Below are positions 20,101 to 28,971 of a stretch of DNA of 64,000 nucleotides, piece after piece (the first letter of the stretch is position 1; every line of letters starts with the position of its first letter). This DNA is from Ignavibacteria bacterium (GTDB lineage: Bacteria > Bacteroidota > Ignavibacteria > Tepidaquicellales > Tepidaquicellaceae): contig JBAZNU010000003.1 in the NCBI GenBank assembly GCA_041649015.1, positions 310,001 through 374,000 of the forward strand, written 5' to 3'. A program made the position numbers and the translations under genes. A model generated the notes under the pieces. It had not been told where the DNA came from and did no database searches. It saw only the letters and a list, made by a program, of their open reading frames with translations.

Positions 20101-21950
20101 AAAAGTTTGTGAACCAGTATAACATTTCTGACCTGGTTAATGCAGGCGGTACTCAAGACAGTCTGACAATTTCTTCTTACAAAGGAAATATTATTGCTCA
20201 ATCATGGGGCAATAATTTAACAGAGCTGACTTCTCTTACAGTTGGAAATACAGTTAAAAATCTAATTGATTCTGTAAACTGGGGTGGTTTAATTGTGTTT
20301 AAATTAAATAAGACAAATTCAAGGATACTTGAAATCCAAAGATTCCGGTTTTCAACGAATGCTGCAAGCGATTCAGCACTTGCATATCTGAATACTTTTG
20401 ATGACAGACATATTCTTGTGCTTCTTAAAGCAATACCTTATAACACAAATTTTGGAATGAACAGCAGCCTGCGTTCAAAGATAAAGCTGTTTGGAAGTAC
20501 ATCTGTGGATTCCGTAAACCTACAAAATTTTTCAACGTGGAGCCTCATAAGTTACAATCAATTTCCAAACGCGGTTAAAACAGAAAAATTTTCTCCAGTG
20601 TTTGCACCATCTGTTTCAAGCATGGAACCTCTTCTTCTGCATGATTCTGCTTACGTTTATCACTACCTTATACCTGCCCAGACATATGGAAATTTCAGAT
20701 GGTCACAACTTATACCTCAATATTCGAACATGTTTTTCGATGTTTACGGTATAAACAGGTCAAATCAAACAGTCTTAATCTATAAGAATCTTGTCAACAG
20801 TACTTACGTAAATCTTGATACCGTGAGTTCCGTTATTTACCCAGGGCTGAAACTTGTTACGCGCATGTATATAGATTCACTTAATGGAATTAATCCACCA
20901 GTGCTTAAGAGTATAATGTATTCATATACTCCATCACCAGAAATCATAGCGGATAATTATTCATTTATTAAAAGTGATTCAGTTTTTAATGATGGTGATA
21001 CAGTTAATATATCAGTTAATTATGGCAATTACGGATTTTCTGAAGCAAATGGTCTGCTTAATAAATGGTACGCAACGTCCCCCAGCGGTTTAAGATTGCT
21101 TCGAGCAGACACGATTAATTTTAATTTAAAAGTTGATTCAGTTACAAGCTCATCGGTCAGGCTTCCAACTATAGGGCTTCGGAACCCAGGGAAGAAATCG
21201 GACACAATCACTATTTACTTTGAAACATCTTTGATAAACGGGCAGAATGAGTTCTATACATACAACAACACTGCGCTTACCAGGATTATCATAAGCGGGG
21301 ATACTACAAAACCTATTGTAGATATTACTTATGACGGTATTAATGCCATAAGCGGCGAGTATATTTCTGCAAACCCTAATATAGTTATGAAGTTTTATGA
21401 TAATAGTAAAATATTCATAAAAGACACTTCAAACATTAGGGTTCAGCTTGATGACGTTAATGTGTGGTATTACATTAACGGGATGAAGAATCCACTAATT
21501 GATTTACAGTTCCCTGATGAAAAATATTTACAGGCAGTATTATATTTCAAGCCACAGCTTACGGATGGTGAGCACAAATTCAGGTATGTATCATATGACA
21601 ATAGCAACAACTATGCTGATACAATAATACACTATTTGAGCGTAAATCCTGATTTGAAGATAATAGATCTAAAGAACTTCCCGAATCCGATGACAACGGA
21701 AACAAGTTTTCTTGTAAATCTTTCAGGAAGCATGCCTCCTTCTAACTCGAGAATTAAAATTTATACTGTTGCCGGCAGACTCATAAAAACAATAGAATCA
21801 CCTTTAAATATTGGTTTTAATCAGATATTTTGGAATGGGAGGGACGAAGATGGCGATTATATAGCAAACGGAGTATATTTATATAAACTTATAATAGAAG
21901 GAAATAGTAAGAAAGAAACCTCTCTTCAGAAGCTTGTTGTGTTAAAGTAA
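17118..21950 (+). CDS. PorU-like T9SS sortase, C25 (gingipain) family, copy 1
   Basis: The 1610-residue exported protein has a signal peptide (MKRILFILLIFSNISIAQ) and an N-terminal beta-rich region starting FNWITPNKSYLKLYVIEDG, typical of PorU and related proteins. The C25 caspase-like protease core spans about residues 400-750. The catalytic pair is visible: His629 in NYIGHAASSNW and Cys659 in SMTCFTGKN. A long beta-rich middle and a FlgD/T9SS-type C-terminal domain follow (KNFPNPMTTETSFL, then IFWNGRDEDGDYIANGVYLY). PorU cleaves the sorting domain of T9SS cargo and links the cargo to A-type lipopolysaccharide. This protein is longer than the approximately 1160-residue PorU of Porphyromonas and fits what is sometimes labelled PorU2. 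It is co-transcribed with the glycan cluster and followed by a paralogue. Confidence 0.88.
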   Translation: MKRILFILLIFSNISIAQNFNWITPNKSYLKLYVIEDGIYRLNRTDFINAGINPTSIDPRTIKVFFKGAELPIYFFGQDNGVFEDTDFMDFYGQRNYGGNTITYKEQGGTNVVDYTTNEFYNLYSDTSVYWIGWDGANGLRYADYNFSSSSTYTQNFFYSTVHFERDLIYSLGEKRNNNDYRNFNNEKVSGEGWYWREMNRGNSVSDTIRTPFLTPGNLPCSLKVFAYPNSFVDSIFNEHRLVVRVNGNIVDTLKTDNYKRIDTTIIFSSSLLSVSSLNQVSFTYTGAGTYVGVMLFDNFELNYPKKFELDNSRIMFGVNSIDTSGIKYNISGYNSSQSLSIYDVKNNLRITGISSSSDTVIFTGKLNGKFEVNNNIITKKPLRIKQRSVPNLVTNSQGADYLIVYNKVLESSAEQLRQYRALKDGYRSAKFEIEDIYDVFGYGLENPTAVRLFVKNISDTWPQPKVKFLCLFGRGSLDPKKNSSSSVYYSNLVPVYGNPISDGYFANFNLNAFTYYHQISVGRIPALSNQEGNDIVSNIIQYENQSSTPEKWFKNFVFITGGMTIQEQIQFANQSNYFINSYVKPSPNSGFPVRVFRNDSAGGVTFNYQDSIKNAINSGSTITNYIGHAASSNWDNGLDDPSVLSNQYRMPVVFSMTCFTGKNAETEFRSFGEKFVYMLGKGAVGFVGSTGWSFSYSGNRFNEQMIRCFSKDTLRRIGDIVRYASRVLSYDSMDFAARNTVNCYGMLGDPAVKLLMPVYPEYGIGLSDYKFSNDFPSIREPVNLSVYPFNMGIFSDSMKISFTILRNGVQYKNKDTVIKNFGLTDTVNYNFVLDSAGNYSISVKLDPDNWNTKEVKTNNDILIPIVLKNLSFIPLKPLDNQVVSTDSVEILGINPNIDPGSGQVKLILQIDSTKNFNSTFQRTYFVSNPQGLTTKFRILLPAKDSNIVYFFRMNSIVNSDTTGWSEYRRFIYRNSLTESSTKGTSINQQVNIIKKFVNQYNISDLVNAGGTQDSLTISSYKGNIIAQSWGNNLTELTSLTVGNTVKNLIDSVNWGGLIVFKLNKTNSRILEIQRFRFSTNAASDSALAYLNTFDDRHILVLLKAIPYNTNFGMNSSLRSKIKLFGSTSVDSVNLQNFSTWSLISYNQFPNAVKTEKFSPVFAPSVSSMEPLLLHDSAYVYHYLIPAQTYGNFRWSQLIPQYSNMFFDVYGINRSNQTVLIYKNLVNSTYVNLDTVSSVIYPGLKLVTRMYIDSLNGINPPVLKSIMYSYTPSPEIIADNYSFIKSDSVFNDGDTVNISVNYGNYGFSEANGLLNKWYATSPSGLRLLRADTINFNLKVDSVTSSSVRLPTIGLRNPGKKSDTITIYFETSLINGQNEFYTYNNTALTRIIISGDTTKPIVDITYDGINAISGEYISANPNIVMKFYDNSKIFIKDTSNIRVQLDDVNVWYYINGMKNPLIDLQFPDEKYLQAVLYFKPQLTDGEHKFRYVSYDNSNNYADTIIHYLSVNPDLKIIDLKNFPNPMTTETSFLVNLSGSMPPSNSRIKIYTVAGRLIKTIESPLNIGFNQIFWNGRDEDGDYIANGVYLYKLIIEGNSKKETSLQKLVVLK

Positions 21951-21981
21951 TATGAAAAATATTTAGAATAATACTTTTCAA

Positions 21982-24900
21982 ATGAAAGTTGTTAAATCAC
22001 AAAATAAATTTGCAGATAATACAGCACACGTAAAAGGCATAAATATATATTATGTCTTCATCTTCGCTTTATTTTTGAACTTTTCTGCTCAAGCTCAGAA
22101 TTATAATTGGATTACACCAAACCAGACCTATCTTAAAATGTACGTTTCAAACGATGGAATGTATAGAATTGATAAAAATGATTTTGTTAATGCTGGAATT
22201 GTTGTATCATCAATTGATCCAAGGACTGTAAAGGTTTATTTTAAGGGAAATCAAATACCAATATATTTTTTTGGTGAGGATAATGCTTCATTTGATGATA
22301 GTGATTATTTCGATTTTTACGGGCAGCGAAATTATGGCGGTATAACAAAATCATATGATATAGCAAATAATGTCGTATACTCAACAGATGAATATTTCGA
22401 CCTATATTCAGATACATCGTTTTATTTTGTAGCGTGGGGAGGGGCTTTTGGATTACGTTATAATGACTATAGCACATCTGCTTTTACGAATTACCCGATT
22501 AATTTTTACTATGAGAGACTTCATTTCGAGCAAGATCTTATTTATTCGCTTGGGCAGAATGTTTCAACGAATGATTTTGGTTATTTTAATAATGAGAAGT
22601 ATATAGGAGAAGGGTGGTATTGGAGAGTATTACAAACCTCGAATTTTATTGACCAAGCTTTTAATGTTAATTCTCTTCCCACAGCATCGCAGCAATGCAG
22701 GTTGAAGATATTTGCTTATCCGGGAAATCAGACAACATCAATATTTAATGAACATCGTCTGGCGTTAAAGATGAATTCTACACAACTTGATACCCTTTTT
22801 AGGGATGATTTTAATAGATTCGATACGACAATATATTTTTCAAGTTCAGTATTAGTAAATGGAAATAATACATTTAGAGTATTAAACAGACCTGCCACAG
22901 GATTTGCAGGAGTAATTAATTTTGATATGTTTGAAGTTTCATATCCAAGGGAATTTGTGTTCAATAATAATTTATTGTCATTTAAAAGTGAAATCAGCGA
23001 TACGGCGGCAAAAATATTCAGAATCAGGGGTTATGCTCCATCCCCGCCTTTATTTATTTATGATAATAAAAACAGTATTCGAATTTCTAATTTTACTTTT
23101 TCAGGTGATACACTTATTTTTTCGGGAAAGGGCAACGGCGAATATCAGATAATTAATAACAATATATCACTCAAACCCATTAGAATAAAACAAAGACAGG
23201 TTCCGAACCTTGTAACTTCGTCTTCAGGAGCAGATTACATTATAGTATATAACAGACTTTTCGAAGGACCCGCAGAACAATTACGCGCTTACAGAAATGC
23301 AAAAGATGGTTTTCGTTCTTTTAAAGCAGAAATCGAGGATATTTACGATGTTTTTAACTACGGAATGGAAAGCCCTGCGGCAATTAAGAGGTTTACAAAA
23401 AATGCTTTTGACACTTGGCAAACACCGAAATTTAAGTATTTATGTTTGTTAGGCAGAGGCTCGCTTGACCCTAAACGGAATCTTGGTTCTTCATCTGCAT
23501 ATTACAAAAACTATATTCCAGTATATGGCAATCCAACTACCGATGGTTATTTTGCAAACTATACTTTGAATACATTTAATTATACAAGGCAAGTATCTGT
23601 CGGGAGATTGCCTGCTTATACAGTTCAGGAAGCTCAAGATATGGTCAACAAAATAATTTTGTATGAATCAGGGGAAAGCAATCCGATTAATCTTTGGAAA
23701 AGAAATCTAATGATTACAGTTGGGGCATCAAGGTCGGAACAGCTTCTTTTTATTGATAGAGCAAACTCATTTATAAGTGCATACATACAGACACCTCCTG
23801 TATCAGGAGAGCCCAGAAGAGTTTTTAAGAATGACACAACAGGTTACGTCACTTATAATTATAGAGATTCAGTAATAAACGAACTAAACAGAGGTTCACT
23901 GATAGCGAACTATATAGGGCATGCGGGAAGCAGTACTTGGGAAATGAGTCTTGATAATCCAACGGAGCTTACAAACAATTTTTTCCAGTTTGTTCTTAGT
24001 ATGACATGCTTTACAGGAAGGAGCAGCGAGGGAAATGTTAGAGGATTTTCAGAGAAATTTATTCTATCTCCTAATAATGGTGCGATTGGTTTTATCGGGA
24101 CAACAGGGTGGAGTTTCTCGAATACAGGGAACAATCTGAATGGATATTTATTAAAGGCATACGCAAATGATACTCTTAGGAGAATAGGAGATATTCACGC
24201 TAAAGCATCCAATTATCTAGCACCGGATTCTTCAACATTTGGTATAAATACCAATAATTGCTATAACCTGATTGGGGATCCAGGTGCAAAACTGCTTCTG
24301 CCTGTTTATCCAGAGTTCTGCATTACTGAAAGTGATTATGAACTTTCAAATAAAAATCCTTCCTTAAATGAAATCATGAACTTAAGAATTTTCCCTGGGA
24401 ATTTTGGACTTCATGCAGATTCGTGCAAAATAAGGTACCAGCTATTTAAGGGTAATACAATCAATATATTAAGAGATACGGTCGTTTACAACTGGGGATA
24501 CGTGGATACTATAGATTACAGGTTTAAGATTGATTCTATGGGTTTGTATGAAATGAAAATTACTCTTGATGTTGAAAACTGGCATACCCGGGAACTGACA
24601 ACAAACAATTCAATTGATATCCCTATAATTGTTAATAACAGCGCTTTTGCACCTCTTAAACCAGTTAATAACCAAATTGTTTATAATGATTCAGTAAAGT
24701 TCGTGGGTTTGAATCCGAACATTAATCTAAACCATAACTCAGTAAAACTTCTTCTTGAAATTGATACAACATTAAACTTTAACTCAGGTCACAAAAAAAC
24801 TTACTATAAAAATGGTTACAGTGGAGTAAGCACTGAGTTTAGTGTTCCATTTACTGGTCAGGATTCGAGCATTGTAGTTGTATGGAGAATGGGGGCAATA

Positions 24901-26856
24901 ATAAACAATGATACTTCGGAATGGTCGTCAGTAAGTATGTTGAAGGTTAATGATGATGGCTTACTTAATGATTCGCTTCTAAAATTGAACTTAAACAAGA
25001 ATTTACAATATGAAAATAAGCTTTTTAATCTAAGTAATTATCTTAATAATATAATCTTAAAAAGCTTTAATGGGAGTTTATACGTCAGGTCATTAGGCGG
25101 AAATTCATATGAAGCTTCTTATTTCAGAGTAAATAATTCTGCGCTGTATATTGATCAAAGCAGTCCTTTTGCAGGATTAAGTATGCTAAAAGTAAAAAGA
25201 AATACCGGAAGAATTGAAAAGTTTTTTAATTTAAGAATGAATACCGGAACATCTTCGGATTCAGCGTTAGCGTTTTTAAATACATTTGATACGACTTCAT
25301 TTCTATTATGTCTTAATGCTTCTTACGTTCCCGGGGGTTATGGTTTTAATACGGCAACAAAAGAAAAGATGAGACAATTCGGCAGTATTTATGCGGATTC
25401 TGTTCAAGCGTTTGGGTTTTTCCATACATGGAGTTTCATAGGTTATTTGGGGGCTTTGCCAAGTCAGGTATCTGAACAATATTTTTATTTTATACCAGCC
25501 AGGGGTTGGCTGGAATCAATAAGCCAGATGTCACCATTGTTTTTGAATACAAACGGATATATAACGCAGACCTTTGGACCTGCACAGAGGTGGCAGAACT
25601 TTAATTGGGAGCAGGAGGTGTATCCGAATTCGGGTTTATATTTTGATGTGTATGGTATTAACAGGAACAATCAGGAAATGCTTTTGATGTCGAATGTTAC
25701 TACAAATAATAATGTTGACCTTTCGGGAATAGATGCTTATCAGTATCCGTACTTGAAACTAATTACGACGCTTTCTATTGATTCGTTGTATGGTTTTCAG
25801 TCGCCAGTTTTTAAGGGAATAAACCTGAATTATGTGGGGACGCCCGAGATTGCTTTAGATAACAATTCTATATTTAAGTCGGATTCGATTGTTAGTGCAG
25901 GGGACAGTATAGGTATCGGCGGGCTTTATTATAATGTGGGATATGTACCTGTAAATGGGCACGTGAGAACGTTCAGCGCTCTTGACGGTGCAGGGAATAA
26001 AGTACATTTGCGGACTGATACGGTACTTGCACAACTGAAAGTGGATAGCTCGATGTTTGTTAAAGCTACGTTCAAAGTAAACGGTCTTCCGATTCACAAG
26101 AAGTATAATAATCAGGTTTCGATTGTGTTTGAAGTTAATTCCTTGAATCAGAATGAAATTTATGATTATAATAATTCAGTGATATCAACATTTGTTGTTA
26201 AAGGCTCAATAACCGACATAAACACTGAAGTGTTTTCAGATGGAGTTAAATTATTTGGGAATGATTATGTGCGCTCGAATCCTGAATTGTTAGTTAAGCT
26301 TTCGGGAAATTCTGTTGATGAGCTGCTTGGTACTGACACATCGGTTTTCAGGATTATGCTAAACAATAATTTTATTTCATTAAATCCCGCAAGTTCAAAA
26401 TCAAAAGTAAGAACTAATCTAATAAAAGAAGTCGATAAGGGTACGCTGGTACTTAAATTTACTCCTCAGCTTCAGAATGGAATTAATGATTTAAAACTTA
26501 TTACTTATAAGAATAATTCTTACGATACTGCAAAGTTTGTTTTGAATGTTACTAATGAAACTTCATTGAAGGATGTTTATAACTACCCAAATCCTATGAA
26601 GACAGAAACTGTGTTCTCATTTACACTTACAGGTAATCAACTGCCGACAGAGTGCAGGATTAAAATATATACTGCAGCAGGGAGGGTTATAAAAGAAATA
26701 AATGTACCAGCAGGTATCGGTTTCAATCAAATTCAGTGGGATGGACGTGATGGTGATGGCGATTATATCGCTAATGGTGTTTATTTCTACCGCGTTGTTT
26801 TCAAAGGTTCTACTGAAGCGGTTTCTGACATAAGAAAGCTTGTGGTCTTAAAATAA
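21982..26856 (+). CDS. PorU-like T9SS sortase, C25 (gingipain) family, copy 2
   Basis: The 1624-residue paralogue of the preceding protein is alignable by eye along its whole length, from NYNWITPNQTYLKMYVSNDG at the N-terminus to IQWDGRDGDGDYIANGVYFY at the end. It has a longer leader before a hydrophobic signal segment (YYVFIFALFLNFSAQAQ). A shorter start further downstream is possible. The catalytic pair is intact: His647 in NYIGHAGSSTW and Cys676 in SMTCFTGRS. It lies 31 bp after copy 1 and no gene follows for 205 bp. Both copies retain the active site, so this is not a decayed duplicate. Separate cargo sets or redundant sortase activity are both possible. Confidence 0.88.
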   Translation: MKVVKSQNKFADNTAHVKGINIYYVFIFALFLNFSAQAQNYNWITPNQTYLKMYVSNDGMYRIDKNDFVNAGIVVSSIDPRTVKVYFKGNQIPIYFFGEDNASFDDSDYFDFYGQRNYGGITKSYDIANNVVYSTDEYFDLYSDTSFYFVAWGGAFGLRYNDYSTSAFTNYPINFYYERLHFEQDLIYSLGQNVSTNDFGYFNNEKYIGEGWYWRVLQTSNFIDQAFNVNSLPTASQQCRLKIFAYPGNQTTSIFNEHRLALKMNSTQLDTLFRDDFNRFDTTIYFSSSVLVNGNNTFRVLNRPATGFAGVINFDMFEVSYPREFVFNNNLLSFKSEISDTAAKIFRIRGYAPSPPLFIYDNKNSIRISNFTFSGDTLIFSGKGNGEYQIINNNISLKPIRIKQRQVPNLVTSSSGADYIIVYNRLFEGPAEQLRAYRNAKDGFRSFKAEIEDIYDVFNYGMESPAAIKRFTKNAFDTWQTPKFKYLCLLGRGSLDPKRNLGSSSAYYKNYIPVYGNPTTDGYFANYTLNTFNYTRQVSVGRLPAYTVQEAQDMVNKIILYESGESNPINLWKRNLMITVGASRSEQLLFIDRANSFISAYIQTPPVSGEPRRVFKNDTTGYVTYNYRDSVINELNRGSLIANYIGHAGSSTWEMSLDNPTELTNNFFQFVLSMTCFTGRSSEGNVRGFSEKFILSPNNGAIGFIGTTGWSFSNTGNNLNGYLLKAYANDTLRRIGDIHAKASNYLAPDSSTFGINTNNCYNLIGDPGAKLLLPVYPEFCITESDYELSNKNPSLNEIMNLRIFPGNFGLHADSCKIRYQLFKGNTINILRDTVVYNWGYVDTIDYRFKIDSMGLYEMKITLDVENWHTRELTTNNSIDIPIIVNNSAFAPLKPVNNQIVYNDSVKFVGLNPNINLNHNSVKLLLEIDTTLNFNSGHKKTYYKNGYSGVSTEFSVPFTGQDSSIVVVWRMGAIINNDTSEWSSVSMLKVNDDGLLNDSLLKLNLNKNLQYENKLFNLSNYLNNIILKSFNGSLYVRSLGGNSYEASYFRVNNSALYIDQSSPFAGLSMLKVKRNTGRIEKFFNLRMNTGTSSDSALAFLNTFDTTSFLLCLNASYVPGGYGFNTATKEKMRQFGSIYADSVQAFGFFHTWSFIGYLGALPSQVSEQYFYFIPARGWLESISQMSPLFLNTNGYITQTFGPAQRWQNFNWEQEVYPNSGLYFDVYGINRNNQEMLLMSNVTTNNNVDLSGIDAYQYPYLKLITTLSIDSLYGFQSPVFKGINLNYVGTPEIALDNNSIFKSDSIVSAGDSIGIGGLYYNVGYVPVNGHVRTFSALDGAGNKVHLRTDTVLAQLKVDSSMFVKATFKVNGLPIHKKYNNQVSIVFEVNSLNQNEIYDYNNSVISTFVVKGSITDINTEVFSDGVKLFGNDYVRSNPELLVKLSGNSVDELLGTDTSVFRIMLNNNFISLNPASSKSKVRTNLIKEVDKGTLVLKFTPQLQNGINDLKLITYKNNSYDTAKFVLNVTNETSLKDVYNYPNPMKTETVFSFTLTGNQLPTECRIKIYTAAGRVIKEINVPAGIGFNQIQWDGRDGDGDYIANGVYFYRVVFKGSTEAVSDIRKLVVLK

Positions 26857-26989
26857 TAATTCCCTTCTTTTACATTAGTTTTACACACTTTTTAACGTTT
26901 AGTTAGCGTATGATAAGCCTTTGAACAGCGTTAGGTAAGACTAATTACTACCAAATTCGGAAGAGACCCAAAAAGAACAAATGAAAAAA

Positions 26990-27025
26990 TTTGCTTGACA
27001 AAGCGGTAGAATTTCTATAATTTTG
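26990..27025 (+). promoter_or_regulatory. Candidate promoter of the TetR/efflux operon
   Basis: TTGACA lies at 26995-27000 and TATAAT at 27016-27021, with a 15-bp spacer (short for sigma-70). Overlapping the latter, TAATTTTG at 27018-27025 matches the Bacteroidota -7 box TAnnTTTG, with a TTG 20 bp upstream. Either reading places transcription just upstream of the palindrome at 27043. It was read from sequence only. Confidence 0.5.
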
Positions 27026-27042
27026 TATTAACTAAATAGTTT

Positions 27043-27054
27043 AACCAATTGGTT
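27043..27054. promoter_or_regulatory. Palindromic operator candidate for the TetR regulator
   Basis: AACCAATTGGTT is a perfect 12-bp palindrome located 7 bp before the TetR ATG and downstream of the candidate promoter. TetR-family repressors usually bind short palindromes of this kind next to their own gene, so autorepression of the whole efflux operon is the simplest reading. Confidence 0.5.
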
Positions 27055-27061
27055 TAAGTAA

Positions 27062-27688
27062 ATGGATATTGTAAATCAGGACAAAATAGAAGATTCTACA
27101 GAAAGAAAGATACTTGAAGCATCAAAACGAATTTTTCAGCGGAAAGGCATGTACGGTGCGAGAATGCAGGAGATTGCTGATGAGGCGGGGATAAGTAAAG
27201 CGTTATTGCATTATTACTTCCGTTCAAAGGATAAGCTTTTTGATGCTGTTTTTCAGGATGCCGCAAAGAGTTTCTTTTCAAAAATTCGGGAGTTAATAAA
27301 TGTAGATAAACCATTGTTTGAGAAAATTGAGTATTTTGTAGAGCAGTATCTCGTGCTGCTTATGCAAAACACTTTTATTCCTGCATTTATTATTACAGAA
27401 GTTCATCAAAATCCAGATAGAATTAAAAATATGTTTCTTGAAAGCGGAGTTAATCCAGGATTGATATTTTCGAACGAAGTAAACGCAGCAATAGAAAAAG
27501 GAGTTATACGACCAATAGACCCAAGGCAGCTAATAATTAATATTGTCGGACTTTGTGTTTTTCCGATTGCTGCGAGACCAATAATAAAAACGATACTAAA
27601 TCAGAGTGATGATGAATTTGTGAATTTTATAGAAGTAAGAAAAAGAGAGCTTGCTAATTTTATAATTAATGCAATTAAAGTACATTGA
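27062..27688 (+). CDS. TetR/AcrR family transcriptional regulator
   Basis: The 208-residue protein has an N-terminal helix-turn-helix domain at residues about 12-58 (ILEASKRIFQRKGMYGARMQ, then ISKALLHYYFRSKDKLFDAV), the canonical TetR DNA-binding signature. The remaining 140 residues form the helical ligand/dimer domain. It heads a seven-gene plus-strand efflux operon, and its stop is 1 bp from the start of the TolC-like gene. With the palindrome just upstream of its ATG, it likely represses its own operon until a substrate of the pump binds. The ligand is unknown. Confidence 0.93.
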   Translation: MDIVNQDKIEDSTERKILEASKRIFQRKGMYGARMQEIADEAGISKALLHYYFRSKDKLFDAVFQDAAKSFFSKIRELINVDKPLFEKIEYFVEQYLVLLMQNTFIPAFIITEVHQNPDRIKNMFLESGVNPGLIFSNEVNAAIEKGVIRPIDPRQLIINIVGLCVFPIAARPIIKTILNQSDDEFVNFIEVRKRELANFIINAIKVH

Positions 27689-27689
27689 T

Positions 27690-28970
27690 ATGTATTACAA
27701 ATTTTTAATACCCGTTCTAATACTCTTTCAGTCATTAACTGCATCCTTGCATGCACAGAATAGTCCTGTAACTTTGAAAGAGTGTTATAGAATTGCTTAT
27801 GAGAACCATCCAAACTCAAAGCAAAAAGAATATTATAAATCAATCAGTTCGTTGAAGCTAGAAAACATAGGTTTAAATTTTCTGCCTCAGATATCTATAA
27901 AAGGGCAGGCGACATATCAGTCAGATGTAACAGAATTAGTTCTGAGCAACCCGATGTTTCAACCGCCTGTAATAAACAAAGATCAATACAGGATAACGAT
28001 GGACGTCCGACAGCTTATCTATGACGGGAGCAACACTTCATCATTGAAGAATACTGAATCGAAGCAGGTACTTGTTGATGAACAAAAAGTTGAAGTTGAT
28101 TTATTTTCTTTAAAGCAAAGGATAAATGATTTATATTTTTCAGTTTTGCTTTTTCAGCAAAGAATGAGAGTAAATCAACTGCTAATCAACGATTTGAAGT
28201 CACGTATAGCTGAAACTGAATCCCGCGTAAAGAATGAGCTTAACCTACCCGCGAATCTGTACATACTTCAGGCTCAGCTTATTCAGACAGAACAAGAGAT
28301 GGAGAACTTAAACACAGACAGAGAAGCATTTTTAAAAATGCTCAGCGAACTTATAGGATATACGATACCCGAAAAAACAGAACTTGAATATCCACAATAT
28401 CAAACGGTGGTTTTAGATGATAACCTTTCTGAAAGACCTGAAAACAAGCTGTTTGAGTACCAGAAAGAACAGCTTAACTCATATTCAGATGTAATTTCCT
28501 CACGTATACTTCCGAAACTTTCTGTTTTTGGTCAGGCAGGATTAGGAAGGCCGGGACTAAATATGCTTGATAACAACTTTAAACCATTTTACATGGTTGG
28601 GCTTAATGTTACATGGAATCCAATTAACTGGGGTGCTGATAACAATGAAAAGCAGATATATCAAATTAATCAGAAGATTGTTGATTCGCAGAAAGAAACA
28701 TTTGAGAAGAACGTGAAAGTTTCTCTCGAAAAATATAAATCTGATATTGACAAATACGAGAACCTAATTCAAAAAGATGAGGAACTGATTGCATTAAGGG
28801 AAAAGATAGTTGAATCTACTTATTTGCAGCTGCAGAACGGAACTATTACGTCAACGGTTTATTTGACGGAACTTAACAATAAAACACAAACGCAGTTAAT
28901 GCTTGAAACGCACAAACTTCAGCTTCTTCAAGCGAAAATAAATTACTTAACAACAAAAGGAGTTTACTAA
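27690..28970 (+). CDS. TolC-like outer membrane efflux protein
   Basis: ATG at 27690 (TGATATG with the TetR stop) gives a clean signal peptide (MYYKFLIPVLILFQ to SLHAQ). A start at 27669 would only add six residues inside the TetR gene. The mature protein of about 405 residues has the OEP pattern of two long coiled-coil repeats, with a first segment beginning TLKECYRIAYENHPNSKQKE and a second around GTITSTVYLTELNNKTQTQL. The conserved STVYLTELNNKTQ-type stretch is typical of TolC relatives encoded with HlyD/YbhG systems. It would form the outer-membrane exit duct of this pump. Confidence 0.9.
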   Translation: MYYKFLIPVLILFQSLTASLHAQNSPVTLKECYRIAYENHPNSKQKEYYKSISSLKLENIGLNFLPQISIKGQATYQSDVTELVLSNPMFQPPVINKDQYRITMDVRQLIYDGSNTSSLKNTESKQVLVDEQKVEVDLFSLKQRINDLYFSVLLFQQRMRVNQLLINDLKSRIAETESRVKNELNLPANLYILQAQLIQTEQEMENLNTDREAFLKMLSELIGYTIPEKTELEYPQYQTVVLDDNLSERPENKLFEYQKEQLNSYSDVISSRILPKLSVFGQAGLGRPGLNMLDNNFKPFYMVGLNVTWNPINWGADNNEKQIYQINQKIVDSQKETFEKNVKVSLEKYKSDIDKYENLIQKDEELIALREKIVESTYLQLQNGTITSTVYLTELNNKTQTQLMLETHKLQLLQAKINYLTTKGVY

Positions 28971-28971
28971 T

